Program-made: the position numbers and the translations under genes
Shown here: piece by piece, positions 33,082-45,627 of the stretch
Layout: each line of letters starts with the position of its first letter
How positions within the stretch are numbered: the stretch's first letter is position 1
Notes under the pieces: generated by a model
The model's input: the letters and a program-made list of their open reading frames with translations, nothing else
The model's database searches: none
Told to the model about the DNA's origin: nothing
Source: Mesotaenium endlicherianum
Taxonomy: Eukaryota; Streptophyta; Zygnematophyceae; Zygnematales; Mesotaeniaceae
Length of the DNA stretch: 64,000 nt
Assembly (NCBI GenBank): GCA_009602735.1
Contig: WELA01010170.1
Location: 86,862-150,861 of the forward strand
Reading direction: 5' to 3'

Positions 33082-35244
33082 TTACCATAATAGGCCACGA
33101 GTCTTGGACAGGAAGCCTTGTCTTCGCTCCAACAAACCTTTCTTTGTGGCCTTTTTGGCGGACTTAGTAGCAGCATTCTTTTTGGCGCCTTGAGAAACAA
33201 AATCAGTCTGCACCCAGAACATCGCAGAAGTAGCCAAAGCAATGATAAGGACTTCCAGACGTTGGTGCCTACATTGTTGGTGGTGCCAACTTGTTGGTGC
33301 CCAGTCAGCCACAGATAGCATCAGCAACTCACCACAGGAGGGCAGCTCGCATCTTGCTGGATTGTTGTGATCTTGGGGGTGTCCGCAGGGGCGGGAGCGT
33401 CCGGAGGGGCCTCAGCTGAAGAGTTAGTTCCAATGACAGGCACAGGCTGTCACCAGGAGCAAAGGCCATGCGTACAATATTAGTAAACAAGGGCAAATTT
33501 GCCGTATCACGACAGGTACAACCTCAACACATACCAAACCAGGGGTTCCACGAGTTTAGGCCAATGCCAGGCACAATCGATCTCCAGGACAGTAGTGCAT
33601 GAAACACGGGTTATGAAGCCCAAATCTGCTGGACATAGACTACCATCAGACACCTTGACAACACAAAAGAGCGAGACATAGGCTCAAGGTGAAGTTGACT
33701 TACATCACCCTGGACAACAGCAATGGCGAGAGGAGCAGATGTTTGGCCTGCCTCCGACACAGTTTGCCCTTGCCACATGTCCTGTGGATGAAAAATACAG
33801 ATAGTGAATACATTGAATAACAGTGGATATCACTAGCTTCCACAAAAATGGTCAACCTATAGTCGATATCCAATTTAATTACTTGCAACCTCTCACCACA
33901 AACCCCTTACCCAGGTAAAAGCTCAGAACCTGGACCAGCATCTGGAATGCACCGCAGATGTGAAGTAACTTCCTCGAAAAAAGCCCCTCCAGGCTTCAGT
34001 GGTGAAAGATTTTTATAAGGCAAATCAAATAAGTCCTTGGATAGTGAAAAAGATCTGGCTACTTACAACGGCTGAGATACCGGCGTTTGCTGTGTTGCCA
34101 CTGAATGCAATGTTGCAGGCATATAGGAAACCACCACCTGACTGCTCTAAAGCACCTCCCAGAGGCTGCTCAAAAAGGAAATTATTATCACTCAAATCAG
34201 TTCCATGAAATCCACAGCAATTAAACAAGCTGGACACAACTGTAACAACCAAGAGTGACTTGGAGAATGAGAATTCACCGCAAAATTGTTCAAAACAGAG
34301 CCTTTGAGAAGCTGGACCACGGCACCAATACCGGCCTTAATAGCAGCACCTCGACCAGCTCTGATATCTTGGGTCTGCACAAAGAACATACATAGGCGTT
34401 AAGAAGACATTTGATTACCGAAACGAGAATGCAGTGGAGGGGGCGAGTGAAAATGCTTACAGCTTGTAGTTTAAAACCCTTGAAAAGACAATTGTTGAAT
34501 ATCGTGCTGGGGCCGCTGCCAATTGCAGCCTTGTTGGTGCCTTTGGTGACATATACTCCTTGCTGCAGTTGAAGAACTACCCAGTCAGGATGAAAAAATG
34601 GATGAAGCTACAACATGACCAGTCGACGTAGGACTATGACCACTATCAATTGTAGGGGCAACACGCCATACCTTTATCCGCACAAGGTCCTCGCCATCGA
34701 AGGTCAAATCGGAGAATGAAACTTTCACATCATTTCCGCCTTTGATATACACGCCGTAGCCACCGGTGTATGAGATTGACAATGTTTTTCCGTTTCCCAC
34801 AAAGGTTAGACTCTTCAGAATATTGAGAGGCCTTGGAATTTCAATGTCTGCTTCGAAAACGATAGTGTCGCCAGGACTTGCAAGCTTCACAGCGCCAAAG
34901 CTTCCCAAAAGTCCTCCGTCGAAAGAGACAGTGGAGGCGAATTTGTTCACTAAAAGAACAACAAAACAACATTCAACAAGATGACAAAACCATTACGGAA
35001 AGGAAAAACTGAGAGAAACGAAGCAGGAATATAAGAAAAACATCGGAGAGTGACAAACTACCCATGGTACGAACTCCACTAATCAAGTAAACAAGTCAAC
35101 ATTGAGTGGATGAAAAATGGGAACAGCACAGGGATACACATGCACAGTAAGTCAGCGAAGCTTACCATTGAACGTAGCTGCATACGTTGCAGCTACAACT
35201 GACAAGAGGACGACGAACGATAGAGAGCAGGACGCCATCGCCAT
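33082..35244 (-). CDS. Secreted right-handed beta-helix (pectin-lyase-like fold) protein, multi-exon host gene
   Basis: I built the exons from GT-AG boundaries that keep one frame. They are 35166-35244, 34672-34949, 34461-34562, 34279-34374 and 34067-34165, then a less certain one at about 33913-33994, then 33704-33781 and 33333-33446. The last exon, within 33082-33320, is ambiguous (two acceptable frames). The start ATG at 35244 gives a signal peptide (MAMASCSLSFVVLLSVVAAT) with likely cleavage after TYA. The middle has short Gly/Asn-rich strand repeats (SLTFVGNGKTLSISYTGGYG, GPSTIFNNCLFKGFKL, GGFLYACNIAFSGNTANAG) typical of parallel beta-helix proteins. A Pro/Ala-rich stretch follows. The protein is probably extracellular or in the cell wall. 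I see no catalytic residues that would name an enzyme. Confidence 0.68.
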
Positions 35245-35592
35245 TGCTCAAAGCTGATAGAGAGAGGAGGTACAGTTGCTGAGGGAGAGTAGAGATACAA
35301 TTGTTATAATCACGGACCCCGGTCGCACACAATGACGGAGTTGGGCCTGACAAACCACCTACACGAGGTGAACTTATCAATTCAAATATGCAGTTCGCTG
35401 AAGCCTTGAGTGTGAGGATGGTCCCCAGTCGGCAAGTCTCTGACATCTCCATGTCCGCGTTATCTGCGCCGGATACAAGCCACTTCCTATATTTCCGGGT
35501 GTAGTCAGGTTGGCTGTCCAAAGAATCGAAGCAGGTGAAAATGTTAAATTTGTTCCAAAGAGAAAAGGTGTGAACTATATGATCACGGTCCA

Positions 35593-35600
35593 TTTTTATA
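35593..35600 (-). promoter_or_regulatory. Candidate TATA box of the beta-helix gene
   Basis: TATAAAAA on the minus strand, about 350 bp upstream of the ATG at 35244, would give a 5' leader of roughly 320 bases. No other clear TATA sequence is nearer, but there is no independent support for the start site. Confidence 0.3.
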
Positions 35601-37301
35601 GATGATATTGATGTAATAACACGATCAATACAACGCTTTGGTCCTCAAAAACTTTTCAAGAATTCTACACTTTGTCCAGAGTCTCGGTCCTGCTGCAGAG
35701 AGGTGTGGTGCAGACCACTCCAGAGAGGTCCGATTATTACGAGATTTGCACCGCCAGCGGAGCAGTTGTACTAATCGAAACCGCGTGGGCCTCTTGTCGG
35801 ATTTGCGTCAGGAATGCGAATGGAGTTCCAGATCCAGGTGAGGACGATTTTGGCCTGCGTCAGAAGGAACCGCAATCGGGCCACCACAAAGACCTGCGAA
35901 CGGGGCCGGGTCCCGACTCCCGACCAGGGCCCAGGATTCGACAAAAGTCCAAATTGCGAAGCCCTCTTCAATGGCTGCACAAGAGTCATAATTGGAGGGT
36001 ATGGCTTCAGTACAGGTCTCTGGTCACCTTTGAAACACGCCATCGGACTGCATCGGACTGCATCGGACAACAAGAAAATTACAGAACAACAGTACTTAAC
36101 TGACAATCGGTACTATAATCTCTCTGCCGTCTCCCCTTCTCGCCGACGACACCGTCCATTCACAATAACATTGTTGCACATTGTCACGACTCATGGTTGC
36201 ATCTTGAACAATAAATCTCATATACTACCTGCTAAATCGCAGGCAAGTTTGTTATCTCCAGTAAGGGCCCACTTGTGTGTCGTCTATGACGGTGATAAAC
36301 CCGGGTGTTCCCACGAATGTCAGGCTGTCCTTGTCGTGATTGGAACTTTTCTCCGTGCGCCATGTCTGGCCTTGCCTGGCCTTGCCCATGTTTCAGTAAT
36401 GCCGGTTTCGGTTCTGTACATTTTAGAAGCTGCCACCTTCCACCCAATTTGACAGCGTTAAAAGAGTCGGCAACTGATACGGACGAGGTCAGGCGAGTGC
36501 GCCAAGATCCTGACTTTTAAGTGCTACCTTTGCAGCTCAGATGGGCTGCCTCTCCGACGAACCGCTTCCCTTTTTCAGGTCGAATCCCCCGCTAAAAATC
36601 TTCAAAATCGTCGCTGCCGCCTCCTGCCTCCTTCCACTCGCCATGCTGCCCACTCGACTATAATGCAAGCGTTCGCACCTCTCGCTCTCCAGCGGACGGC
36701 CTACACCACGAGCTGCGACGAGCTGGACGAGGGATACGAAGACGAAAGTTTAACCGGTCTCAAAAAACGTGCGCTCCGGGGCTGCAGCCCATGCTTACAG
36801 ATCGCCCTGAAAATCTTGGGCAAAAGTAGCGTAGATCCCGTTTCGTAGCTTTGGACCTTTTCGGAGGAAGAAGTCTTGTCCCAAACTTATCGTCGATGTT
36901 TTTCACCGTAGCCTCTCGTCGCAGTTTTGGTCATGTCTGTCCGGGCGCCGGAGAGCCCTGCGCCTCGGGTAACTCCTGACGCGTGTAGGCCCTAATCAAA
37001 TCCCCTACCACTCGTAAATACACACCACCATACTACCCTAGGGCACACATAATGCTGGCACACTAATGTTGTCAGGCTGGTGTCAGGTGACTGGTGTCGT
37101 GTGAGTTTGGAAGCGTGTGTGTCTGATTTATACCCGCCAACCACCGCCAAAGTAGAATTATCCTAGTTCCCACTAGTTCCCCTCTTATTTCAATGCATTT
37201 AGCTGCGCAGGCCAGAAGCGTCTGCTGGCGATAGGTTGATAACTTGTGTATTCAACTTGCCTATTTATTCCTTAGATTATAAAGGTCTCGCTAAGTCAAT
37301 C
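35601..37301. other. No confident gene; one short ORF
   Basis: Intergenic DNA between the beta-helix gene and the KDZ element. An open frame at 36663-36848 (MQAFAPLALQRTAYTTSCDE) sits in GC-richer sequence and could be a first exon, but no matching splice partner or domain is seen. Confidence 0.35.
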
Positions 37302-38459
37302 ATGGCTAGGGTTGATAGTATGTCCGAAAGCATCAATTTGAGCATTGATACTCTATCGCAAAGCTGCTCCATGTCGGCAAAGGGGAGTGATGGAGGTGAA
37401 AGTATGAAATCGGTTGAGTGGGATAGCGACTGGGACAGGTCTGAATCTCCAATAGATGAAGCAACTCCATCCACATCCTTTCCTTCATTCCGTTTGTCTC
37501 CCAAGAATCATCCCTCTCAGTACGGAAGGCCTAATAGATATGATCTCAGTGGCAATCTGCTTCCTCCTTGTGTATCTACTGGAGTTCGAAGGAATGCATA
37601 TAGGCAGAGCCGTAGGAAAGCTGTTGATAAGCCAAGAGTGAGGATTAGCAGCAATGGGGCTGGTCCATCCGATGCTGCAATGGAGCTGGTCTATTCTGAA
37701 CGCTCTGCTCCGAGCCCAGGTTCTCCATCTGGTCATCATGTTTGGGACAACAATGTATGGGGAGAGCTTACTAGTGAACAAGAGTTTAGTGAAAATGAGT
37801 GCCTTGACCCGTTTGACTTTTCCACAACTGATTTGGAAGGGGATTCAAGTGACAATGTTGGGCCTGGAGATGTTCCAAGTGATCTAGGGCAGGTGGGAGA
37901 TGGCCCAAGTAGCACTAGAGTTGTTGATGATGAGGGTACAGGGCAGGTGACAGATGGCCCAAGTAGCACTGGAGTTGTTGGTGAGGGTACACATCGGGGC
38001 GTAAATCTAGGTTCAACTCGGTGGAGAAGAAACCAAGAGTTGGCCTACAAACGATGTGTTGACTGTACACCACTGTTGGGTCAGAAAGTCGTAGAACGGT
38101 ATGCAGTTCCACGAGGTGTCATAGGGTGTGAAAGAGAGGGATGTTCACACAAAGCTGAGGGAATGTGCAACGGTTGTATCAATCCTGATGTGCGGAGGTA
38201 TTTATGCGGGGATTGTGATGATGTGGAACATAGTTCAGCTCTCTTCCACAAGTGAAGAGTGTGGAAAGATAGGTACTGGAAAGCCATAGGTCCAGACAAG
38301 GGTGTTAAGGATGGCGTTATCCACAACGTTGACAGGTGTTTTCAGCCACAACCAAATCATGCGTGTCTGAAGTGCGGAGGGAGCAACTGGGGGCCAGCCA
38401 TCTGCACAAAATTGGAGCTCACCTACGTGAATACCGAAGGACGATACAGCTTTCGAGAG
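37302..38459 (+). pseudogene. KDZ exon 1: acidic/Ser-rich region and Cys cluster
   Basis: The frame runs from ATG 37302, through a TGA at 38253-38255, to the splice donor GAG|GTATGT at 38459/38460. A duplicated segment GDGPSSTRVVDDEGTGQVT and DGPSSTGVVGEGT (about 37890-37990) is a small internal repeat. The Cys/His pattern at 38055-38250 is that of the zinc cluster that accompanies KDZ transposases. After the TGA the frame continues sensibly (CFQPQPNHACLKCGGSNWGP) with a second Cys pair. Confidence 0.75.
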
Positions 38460-38619
38460 GTATGTTCTGTACGCAACACTTCTTTTCCTTCTTGACATGT
38501 GCATTGATAGAGATGTATTATTCGTTGAGTTTGTGGTTGTGCAGCTGGCTGTCGTGTGTTGTTATCGTTTTTGGGTGGCCCCTGCTGCCCCTCCACCATT
38601 CCAACGCTGTATTTTATAG

Positions 38620-41600
38620 CTTGTGCTTTGGGTGCGTGCCTGGTTGTTTGTGCACTCTTATCAAGCGTGCGTGTGCGTGTGCGCGTGCGCTCTTGTTGGG
38701 CGTGCGTGCGCGCCTTTGTAGGATGTGTGTATTTTGTATCTAGCGCTTTGGGGGCGTGCCTGGTTGTGTGTGCGTTGTGTGTGTGCTTTTGCGGGCGTGC
38801 GTGCGCGTGTGCGCACGCCTGCTTTATGTTTCAGTTTGCGCCTGGGTACGTGCGTGGTTGTGTGTGCATTGTGTGCGCGCCTTTGCCGTGCGTGCGTGCG
38901 CGTGTGCGCACGCGCCAATGTCGGGTGTGCGTGCGCGTGTTGTGCGCGTGTTTTACCTTTTAGTTTGCTCTTGGGTGCGTGCGTGGTTGTGTGTGCGTTG
39001 TGTGCGCGCCTTTGTCGTGCGTCCGTGCGCGTATGCGCGCGCGCCAGTGTCGGGTGTGCGTGTGCGTGTTGTGCGCGTGTTGTGCGCGTGCTTTATCTTT
39101 TAGTTTGCTCTTGGGTGCGTGCGTGGTTGTGTGTGCGTTGTGTGCGCGCCTTTGTCGTGTGTGCGTGCGTGTGTGCGCGCGCACCTTTGTCGAGCATGCG
39201 TGTGAACGTATGCACGCGCTCTATGTTCCGGTTTGTGCCTCAGCGCGTGCCTGCTTGTGTGTGCATTTTCGGGCGTGCGTGCGCGCGTGTGTGTGTGCTT
39301 TATGTTCCGATTTGCGCCTAGGCGCGTGCGTGGTTGTGTGTGCCTGGTTGCACGTGTGCGTGCGCTCTAGTCGGACGTGCGTGCGCAGGTGCGCGCGCCC
39401 TCTTGTCGGCCGTGCGTGCGCGTGTGTGCGTGCACGGTTTTGTACCTTGTGCTTGTGTGCGTGGTTGGTCGTGTGTGCGTTGTGTGTGCGCCATTTTTGG
39501 GCGTGCGTGTGCGTGTGCGCATGCGCTTAAGTCTGGCGTATGAATAAGTGCGCGCGCTTTATGTTCCACTTTGTGCATGGACACGTGCCTGGTTGTGTGT
39601 GTGTTTTCGGGCATGCGTGCATGTGTGTGTGCGTGCTTCATGTTCCAGTTTGTGCCCAGCTGCGTATGTGGTTGTGTGTGCGTTGTGTTTGCGCTTTTGC
39701 GGAGCGTGCGTGTGCGTTTGCCCGCGCGCTCTCGTCGGGCGCGCGTGCGCGTGTGCATGCACGCCTTTGTTGGGAGCGCGTGCGCGTGTGTACGCGCGCT
39801 GTACGTTCTAGCTTGTGCTTTGGGTGCGTGCTCTATTGTGTGTGCGTTGTGTGTTTGCTTTTGTTGGCGTGCGTGCGCGTGTGCATGTGCGCCCTTGTCG
39901 GGCGTGCGTGTGCGTGTGCGTGCGCGCTCTTGTCGTGCGTGCGTGCGCGCCTTTGTCGGGCGTGTGTGCGCATGTGGCGCGCGCTGTATTTTGTAGCTTG
40001 GGCTTTGGGTACGTGCCTGGTTGTGTGTGGGTTGTGTGTGCGCTTTTGTCGGTCGTGCGTGCGCGTGTGCGCGCGCGCTTTTGTTGGACGTGCTTGCGCA
40101 TGTGCGTGCTTGCCTTTGTCGAGCTTTTGTGCGCATGTGTGCGCGCGTTGTACGTTCTAACTTGTGCTTTGGGTGCTTGCCTGGTTGTGTGTGCGTTTTG
40201 TGCTTTTGTCGGGTGTGCGTGCGCGTGTGTCCGCACATATAAAGCAACGGATGTTTGCGCGCGCGCTGTAGTCGGGCGCGCATACGCATGTGCAAGCACG
40301 CCTTTGTTGGGCGCGCATGCGTGTGTGTGCGCGCGCTGTACGTTCTAGCTTGTGGTTTGGGTGCGTGCCTGGTTGTGGGTGCGTTGTGTGTGCGCTTTTG
40401 TCGGGCGTGCGTGCGCGCTCTTGTTAGGCATACGTGCGCGCCTTTGTGGGGCCTGTGTGCGCGTGTCTGCGCGCAATGTATTCTGTAGCTTGTGCTTATT
40501 GTGCGCGCGCGGTTGTGTGTGCGTTGTGTGTGCGCGTTTGTTGGGCGTGCGTGCGCGTGTGCGTGCACGCCTTTGTTGGGCGCACGTGCGCGTGTGTGCA
40601 CGCGCTATACGTTCTAGCTTGTGCTTTGGGTGCGTGCTTGGTTGTGTGTGCGTTGTGTGTGCGCTGCTATCGGGTGTGCGTGCGCATGTGCGTGCGCGCT
40701 TTGTTGGGCGTGCGTGCGCGCCTTTGTCGGGCGTGCGTGCGCGTGTGCGTGCACGTTGTTTTTTGTAGCTTGTGCTTTGCGTGCGAACCCGAATGTGTGT
40801 GCGTTGTGTGCGCGATTGTCAGGCATGCGCGCGCATGCCTGCGTGCGCTCTTGTCGTGCGTGCGTGCGCGTGTGCGTGTGCGGCTTTGTCGGGCGTGCAT
40901 GCGCGTGTGTGCGCGCTCTGTATTTTGTAGCTTGTACTTTGTGTGTGCGCCCAACTGTGTGTGCATTGCGTGTGCGCGTTAGTTGAGCATCTGTGCACAT
41001 GCCCGTGTGTGCTCTTGTCGTGCGTGCGTGCGCATGTGCGTGCGCGCCTTTGTCAAGCGTGCTTGCGTGTATTTTGCAGCTTGTGCTTTGGGTGCGTGCC
41101 TCATTGTGTGTGCGTAGTGTGTGCACTTTTGTCGGGCGTGCGTGCGCGTGCCCGCGTGCGCTCTTGTCGGGCGTGCGTGCGCGTGTGTGCGCGCGCTGTA
41201 TTTGGTTGCTTGTGCTTTGGATGCGTGCCTGGTTGTGTGTGCGTTAGGTGTGCGCTTTTGATGAGCGTGCGTGAGCGTGTGCGTGCGCGCTATTGTCGGG
41301 CGTGCGTGCGTGTCTTTTTCCAGCGCGTGTGTGCGTGTGTGCGCCCATTTGTGCGCGCTGTATTTTGTAGCTTGTGCTTTGTGTGCGTGCCTGCTTGTGT
41401 GTGCGTTGTGTGTGCTTGTTGTCGGGCGTGCGTGCGCGTGCCCGCGTGCGCTCTTGTCGTGCGTGCGTGAGCGCATGCGTGTCGGCTTTTTTGGGCGTGT
41501 GTGCGCGTGTGTGCGCGCGCTATATTTTGTAGCTTGTGCTTTGTGTGCGTGCCTAGTTGTGTGCGCGTTGTGTGTGCGCGTTTGTCGGGCATGCATGACG

Positions 41601-43042
41601 CGTGTGCGCGTGTGCGTGTGCCCTTGTTGGGCGTGCGTGCGCGTGTGCGTGCGCGCTCTTGACGGTCGTGCGTGCATGCCTTTGTCGAGCGTGTGTGCGC
41701 ATGTGTGTGCGTGTTTGCGCGCGCTGTATTTTGTAGCTTGTGCTTTGTGTGCATGCTTGGTTTTGTGTGCGTTGTATGTGCACGTTTGTCGGGCGTGCGT
41801 GCGTGCCTTTGTCGAGCGTGTGTGCACGTGTGTGTGCGCGTGTGTGCGCATTGTATTTTGTAGCTTGTGCTTTGTGTGCGTGCCTGGTTGTGTGTGCGTT
41901 GTGTGTGTGCTTTTGTCGGGTGTGCGTGCACGCCTTTGTCGCGCGTGTGTGTGCGTGTGTGCGCGCGTTGTATTTTGTAGCTTGTGCTTTGTGTGCGTGC
42001 CTGGTTGTGTGCGCGTTGTGTTTGCATTTTTGTCGGGCGTGCGTGTGCGCTCTTGTCGGTCGTGCGTGCGTGCCTTTGTCGAGCGTGTGTGCGCGTGTGT
42101 GCGCGCGCTGTATTTTGTAGCTTGTGCTTTGTGTGCGTGCTTGGTTGTGTGCGCGTTGTGTGTGCGCGTTTGTCGGGCATGCATGACGCGTGTGCGCGTG
42201 CGCGTGCGCCCTTGTGGGGCGTGCCTGCGCGTGTGCGTGCGCGCTCTTGTCGGTCGTGCGTGCGTGCCTTTGTCGAGCGTGTGTGCGCGTGTGTGTGTGC
42301 GTGTGTGTGCGCGTGTGTGCGCGCTGTAACTTGTAGCTTGTGCTTTGTGTGCGTGCCTGATTGTGTATGCGTTGTGTGTGTGCTTTTGTCGGGTGTGCGT
42401 GCACGGCTTTGTCGAGCGTGTGTGCGCGTCTATGTGCGCGCTGTATTTTGTAGCTTGTGCTTGTGTGCGTGCCTTCTTGTGTGTGCGTTGTGTGTGTGCG
42501 TTTACTGGGCGTGCGTGCGCGTGTGTGCGCGCGCTGTACTTTGTAGCTTGTGCTTTGTGTGTGTGCCTGGTTGTGTGTGCGTTGTGTGTGTGCTTTTGTC
42601 GGGTGTGCGTGCACGCGCCTTCGTCGCGCGTGTGTGTGCGTGTGTGCGCGCGCTCTATTTTGTAGCTTGTGCTTTGTGTGCATGCCTGGTTGTGTGCGCG
42701 TTGTGTGTGCGCATTTGTCGGGCGTGCGTGACGCGTGTGCGTGTGCGCATGCGCCCTTGTCGGGCGTGCGTGCGCGTGTGCGTGCGCGCTCTTGTCGGTC
42801 GTGCGTGCGTGCCTTTGTCAAGCGTGTGTGCGCGTGTGTGTGCGCGTGTGCGCGCGCTGTATTTTGTAGCTTGTGCTTTGTGTGCGAGCCTGGTTGTGTG
42901 CGCGTTGTGTGTGCGCGTTTGTCAGGCGTGCGTGCGTGCCTTTGTCGAGCGTGTGCGCGCGTGTGTGTGCGCGTGTATGCGAGCTGTATTTTGTAGCTTG
43001 TGCTTTGTGTGCATGCCTTCTTGTGTATTCGTTGTGTGTGCG
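38620..43042 (+). repeat. TG/CG-rich minisatellite inside the KDZ intron, left part
   Basis: About 4.4 kb of alternating purine-pyrimidine sequence made of irregular units of roughly 95-220 bp. Each carries TTTTGTAGCTTGTGCTTTG, then a TGCGTGCCTGGTTGTGTGTG stretch, then TTTGTCGGGCGTGCGTGCGC. Units become most regular from about 40900 to 43030. Long open frames exist on both strands only because the repeat rarely forms stop codons; they are not genes. Such TG/CG alternation can adopt Z-DNA. Confidence 0.9.
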
Positions 43043-43624
43043 TGAAAGGGGAAAAGTGCCCTAGTGGAAGCGTAGTGACTCACGAGGAAAGGAACTAGTT
43101 GCCATCATACTAGAGAGTGCAGCGGCATATCACTAACAAAGCTTAGGAAAAATACTCAACATTTTGAGTAGCAAGAAACTGCTTACAAATGATATAGGAT
43201 GAAAGGCCTTGTCATTACAAACCCGTAGGAATTTACAGAAGTGAAAACTGATAAGAAACAAAGAAGTTATGCCTATTTATAATTTCCTGCCTAAGTGCTC
43301 CTCCCTAGGAGGAAGCTACGGATTTTCCTAAGTGTTCGTCAAATTGTCCCTTCTTGAATATTCGTGAGTAAGCCAGATCAGTCTAATCTGACGTGTCGGG
43401 CCGAATTGACGTCCACATACATGCATCGACATTACTAGAATATTCTATCTTAGACGCGCTAGGCTAAACCGAAACTTCTAGGTAAATCGACCTAGTCGGC
43501 ACTCCGCGTCAGCCGAACTTACGTGAAGGTTGGAGTTCATTCTAACGGGCCAGATCGCTCGACGCTTATCAAAACATACTTTCATGAAACTCAAAAATGC
43601 ACTTTATAAAACTATGACCTTACA
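43043..43624 (-). repeat. 3' LTR of family C (582 bp, short form)
   Basis: Matches the 5' LTR end to end except for a missing block of about 155 bp and a few small differences. The target duplication GTGCG is at 43038-43042. Confidence 0.92.
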
Positions 43625-45627
43625 TCATCCCCCTCCTTAGGATGCGACGTCCTCGACGCTTTTTGCAGATAACGTCTTAACTTACTCTTACAATGAGTCA
43701 GGTTGGCCTCTGGCTCCCAAGTGTTGTCGTCCGCAGGGTCGCCTTTCCACTTGACCAGATACTCTTGGACAAATCGTTGACCTCGCTTGACTCGTCGATC
43801 GCCGACAATCGCCTCCACTTTATACTCCAATACATCATCGATCTCGACCGGTGGTGGCGGTGTAGGTAGTCGTCGTGGATGTCCTTCATTCGGGTCAACG
43901 TATGGCCGTAGACAACTGACATGGAACACATCATGGATACGCCAGCCTGAAGGAAGTTCCAACTTGTAGGTCACTAGATTCACCTGCTTGAGCACTTCAA
44001 AGGGACCTGTAAACCGTGCCCGCAGTTTCCTCTTGCCTGTGAAAGGTAGGTTCTCTGTGGACAAGAGTACTTTGTCGCCCACATGGAATGTCACTTCCCT
44101 CCTGTGCTTGTTAGCATGCTTGACCTGCTCTTCCTGTACCCTCCGAATACACGTCTTCGCCATATCCCAAGTCTTGGCCATCTGCTCCATAAAAGCTTGT
44201 GTAGTAGGAACCTGAGTCTCCTTGGCCTTCTCCAACAAGATGTTCCCTGGATAATATACTTCTTGCCCATAAACCATAGCGAATGGTGATTGCTTGGTGG
44301 ATCCCTGCATGCTGTTGTTGTAGGCGAACTCCAATCCTGGCAACTTCTTGTCCCACTCTGAAGGGTCCTCCATAGTGAAACTCCTGAGCACCTCTTGCAG
44401 AGTTCTGTTGAGCCTCTCACTCTGCCCATCTGTCTGAGGGTGATAGGAAGTGCTCATACTCAGCTTGGTCCCCATCAAAGTAAACAATGACCGCCAAAAG
44501 TTGCTAGTAAACCTTGGATCCCGATCTGAAACAATCACCTTCGGCAACCCATGTAGCCTGAAAATATGATCAAAGAATAGCCGTGCCACATCCGCTGCCG
44601 TAGAAGTTTTCTTCATGGGAACGAAGTGAGCCATCTTGCTGAGTCTGTCAGACACAACCCATACTGCATCGTGTCCTTGACCGCTGACTGGTGACGATGT
44701 GATGAAGTTCACAACAATCTGCTCCCAAGGATACTCTGAAATAGGCAGGGCCTGCAATGTACCTCCCTTCTTTTGATTTGGTGTCTTGTTTCGCTGGCAT
44801 GCATCGCAACTCCTGATCCACTCCTCGATGTCCTTGTCCATATTTCTCCAGTAGTGTTCCCGCTTCAGCACGCTTGCCGTCTTCTCGCTTCCAATGTGTC
44901 CAGCATATAAGCAGTCATGATGCTCCGCAAGTAAGAAGTCTCGTAGCTCCTTGATATCAGGTACCACCACTCTCTTGGAATCGCCATAATACCATATGCC
45001 GTCTTTCTTCTGCATACTCGAGTTGGACTCAGCGACTCCACCATCAGCAAACTCTGGGTCCTCCTCATAACCTCTTTGAAGCTTCGTCTTGAAGACCATA
45101 TTCTCCTTAATGACTGAAACAGCTGCAAGGTCACACCTCCTGGATAGAGTGTCTGCAAGGTTGATCTTCCCAGGTAAGTACTCAATCTTGTGGTCGAACT
45201 GTTGCAGAAACTCCATCCACCTTGCTTGTCTTGGTGTCAACGTCGGCTGCGTCATAAACTTCTCCAAGCTTTTGTGGTCGGTCTTTATGAACACCTTCCG
45301 GCCGTCCACATAACATCGCCAAATCCTCAAAGCCTGGATAATAGCCAACATCTCCCGCTCGTGTGCTGCATAGCTTTGCTCAGCGGGACTCAACTTCCTG
45401 CTCTCATATGCCACAGGCTGCAATCCTTTGCCCTGGTCCTGGAGAAGAATGGCTCCCTCTGCAAAGTTTGACGCGTCTGTGATGATGGTGAAAGGAAGCT
45501 CTGGACTTGCAATTGCCAACAAAGGTGCCTGTGTCAACAGCTCCTTAATCTTCTCAAATGCTTGCTGCTCCTTGTACCCCATAGTCACTTCTCCTGCTTC
45601 TTCAACATGTCCGTGAGCGGTGCACAT
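43612..45627 (-). pseudogene. pol: Pol part 2 of family C: RNase H, integrase, chromodomain
   Basis: Continues pol after a frameshift near 45590-45600. RNase [21 protein letters not shown]. Integrase zinc site: HHDCLYAGHIGSEK to CDACQRNK. In the catalytic core the first Asp position reads VVNFITSSP, with Asn where family B has Asp (SMDLI). The second Asp (SDRDPRFTS) and the Glu (DGQSERLNRT) are present. The C-terminal chromodomain (about 43660-43830) has EYLVKWKGDPADDNTWEP. The Asp-to-Asn change would be expected to inactivate integrase, so this copy probably cannot move by itself. Confidence 0.85.
43625..43641 (-). promoter_or_regulatory. Polypurine tract of family C
   Basis: CCTAAGGAGGGGGATGA (minus strand) lies directly before the 3' LTR start at 43624. 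Confidence 0.8.

Noticed and set aside
36663-36848. Short ORF as a host gene
   Set aside because: 62 codons, no domain, no splice partner and no conservation evidence; mentioned only as a possibility.
38620-43042. CRISPR array or satellite centromere
   Set aside because: Units vary in length without constant spacers, and the array sits within an intron; nothing supports either.
38660-43060. Long overlapping ORFs on both strands (up to about 420 codons) rich in Cys, Val and Arg or Thr, His and Ala
   Set aside because: They are translations of a TG/CG repeat that seldom forms stop codons; there is no start context, domain or third-position signal.
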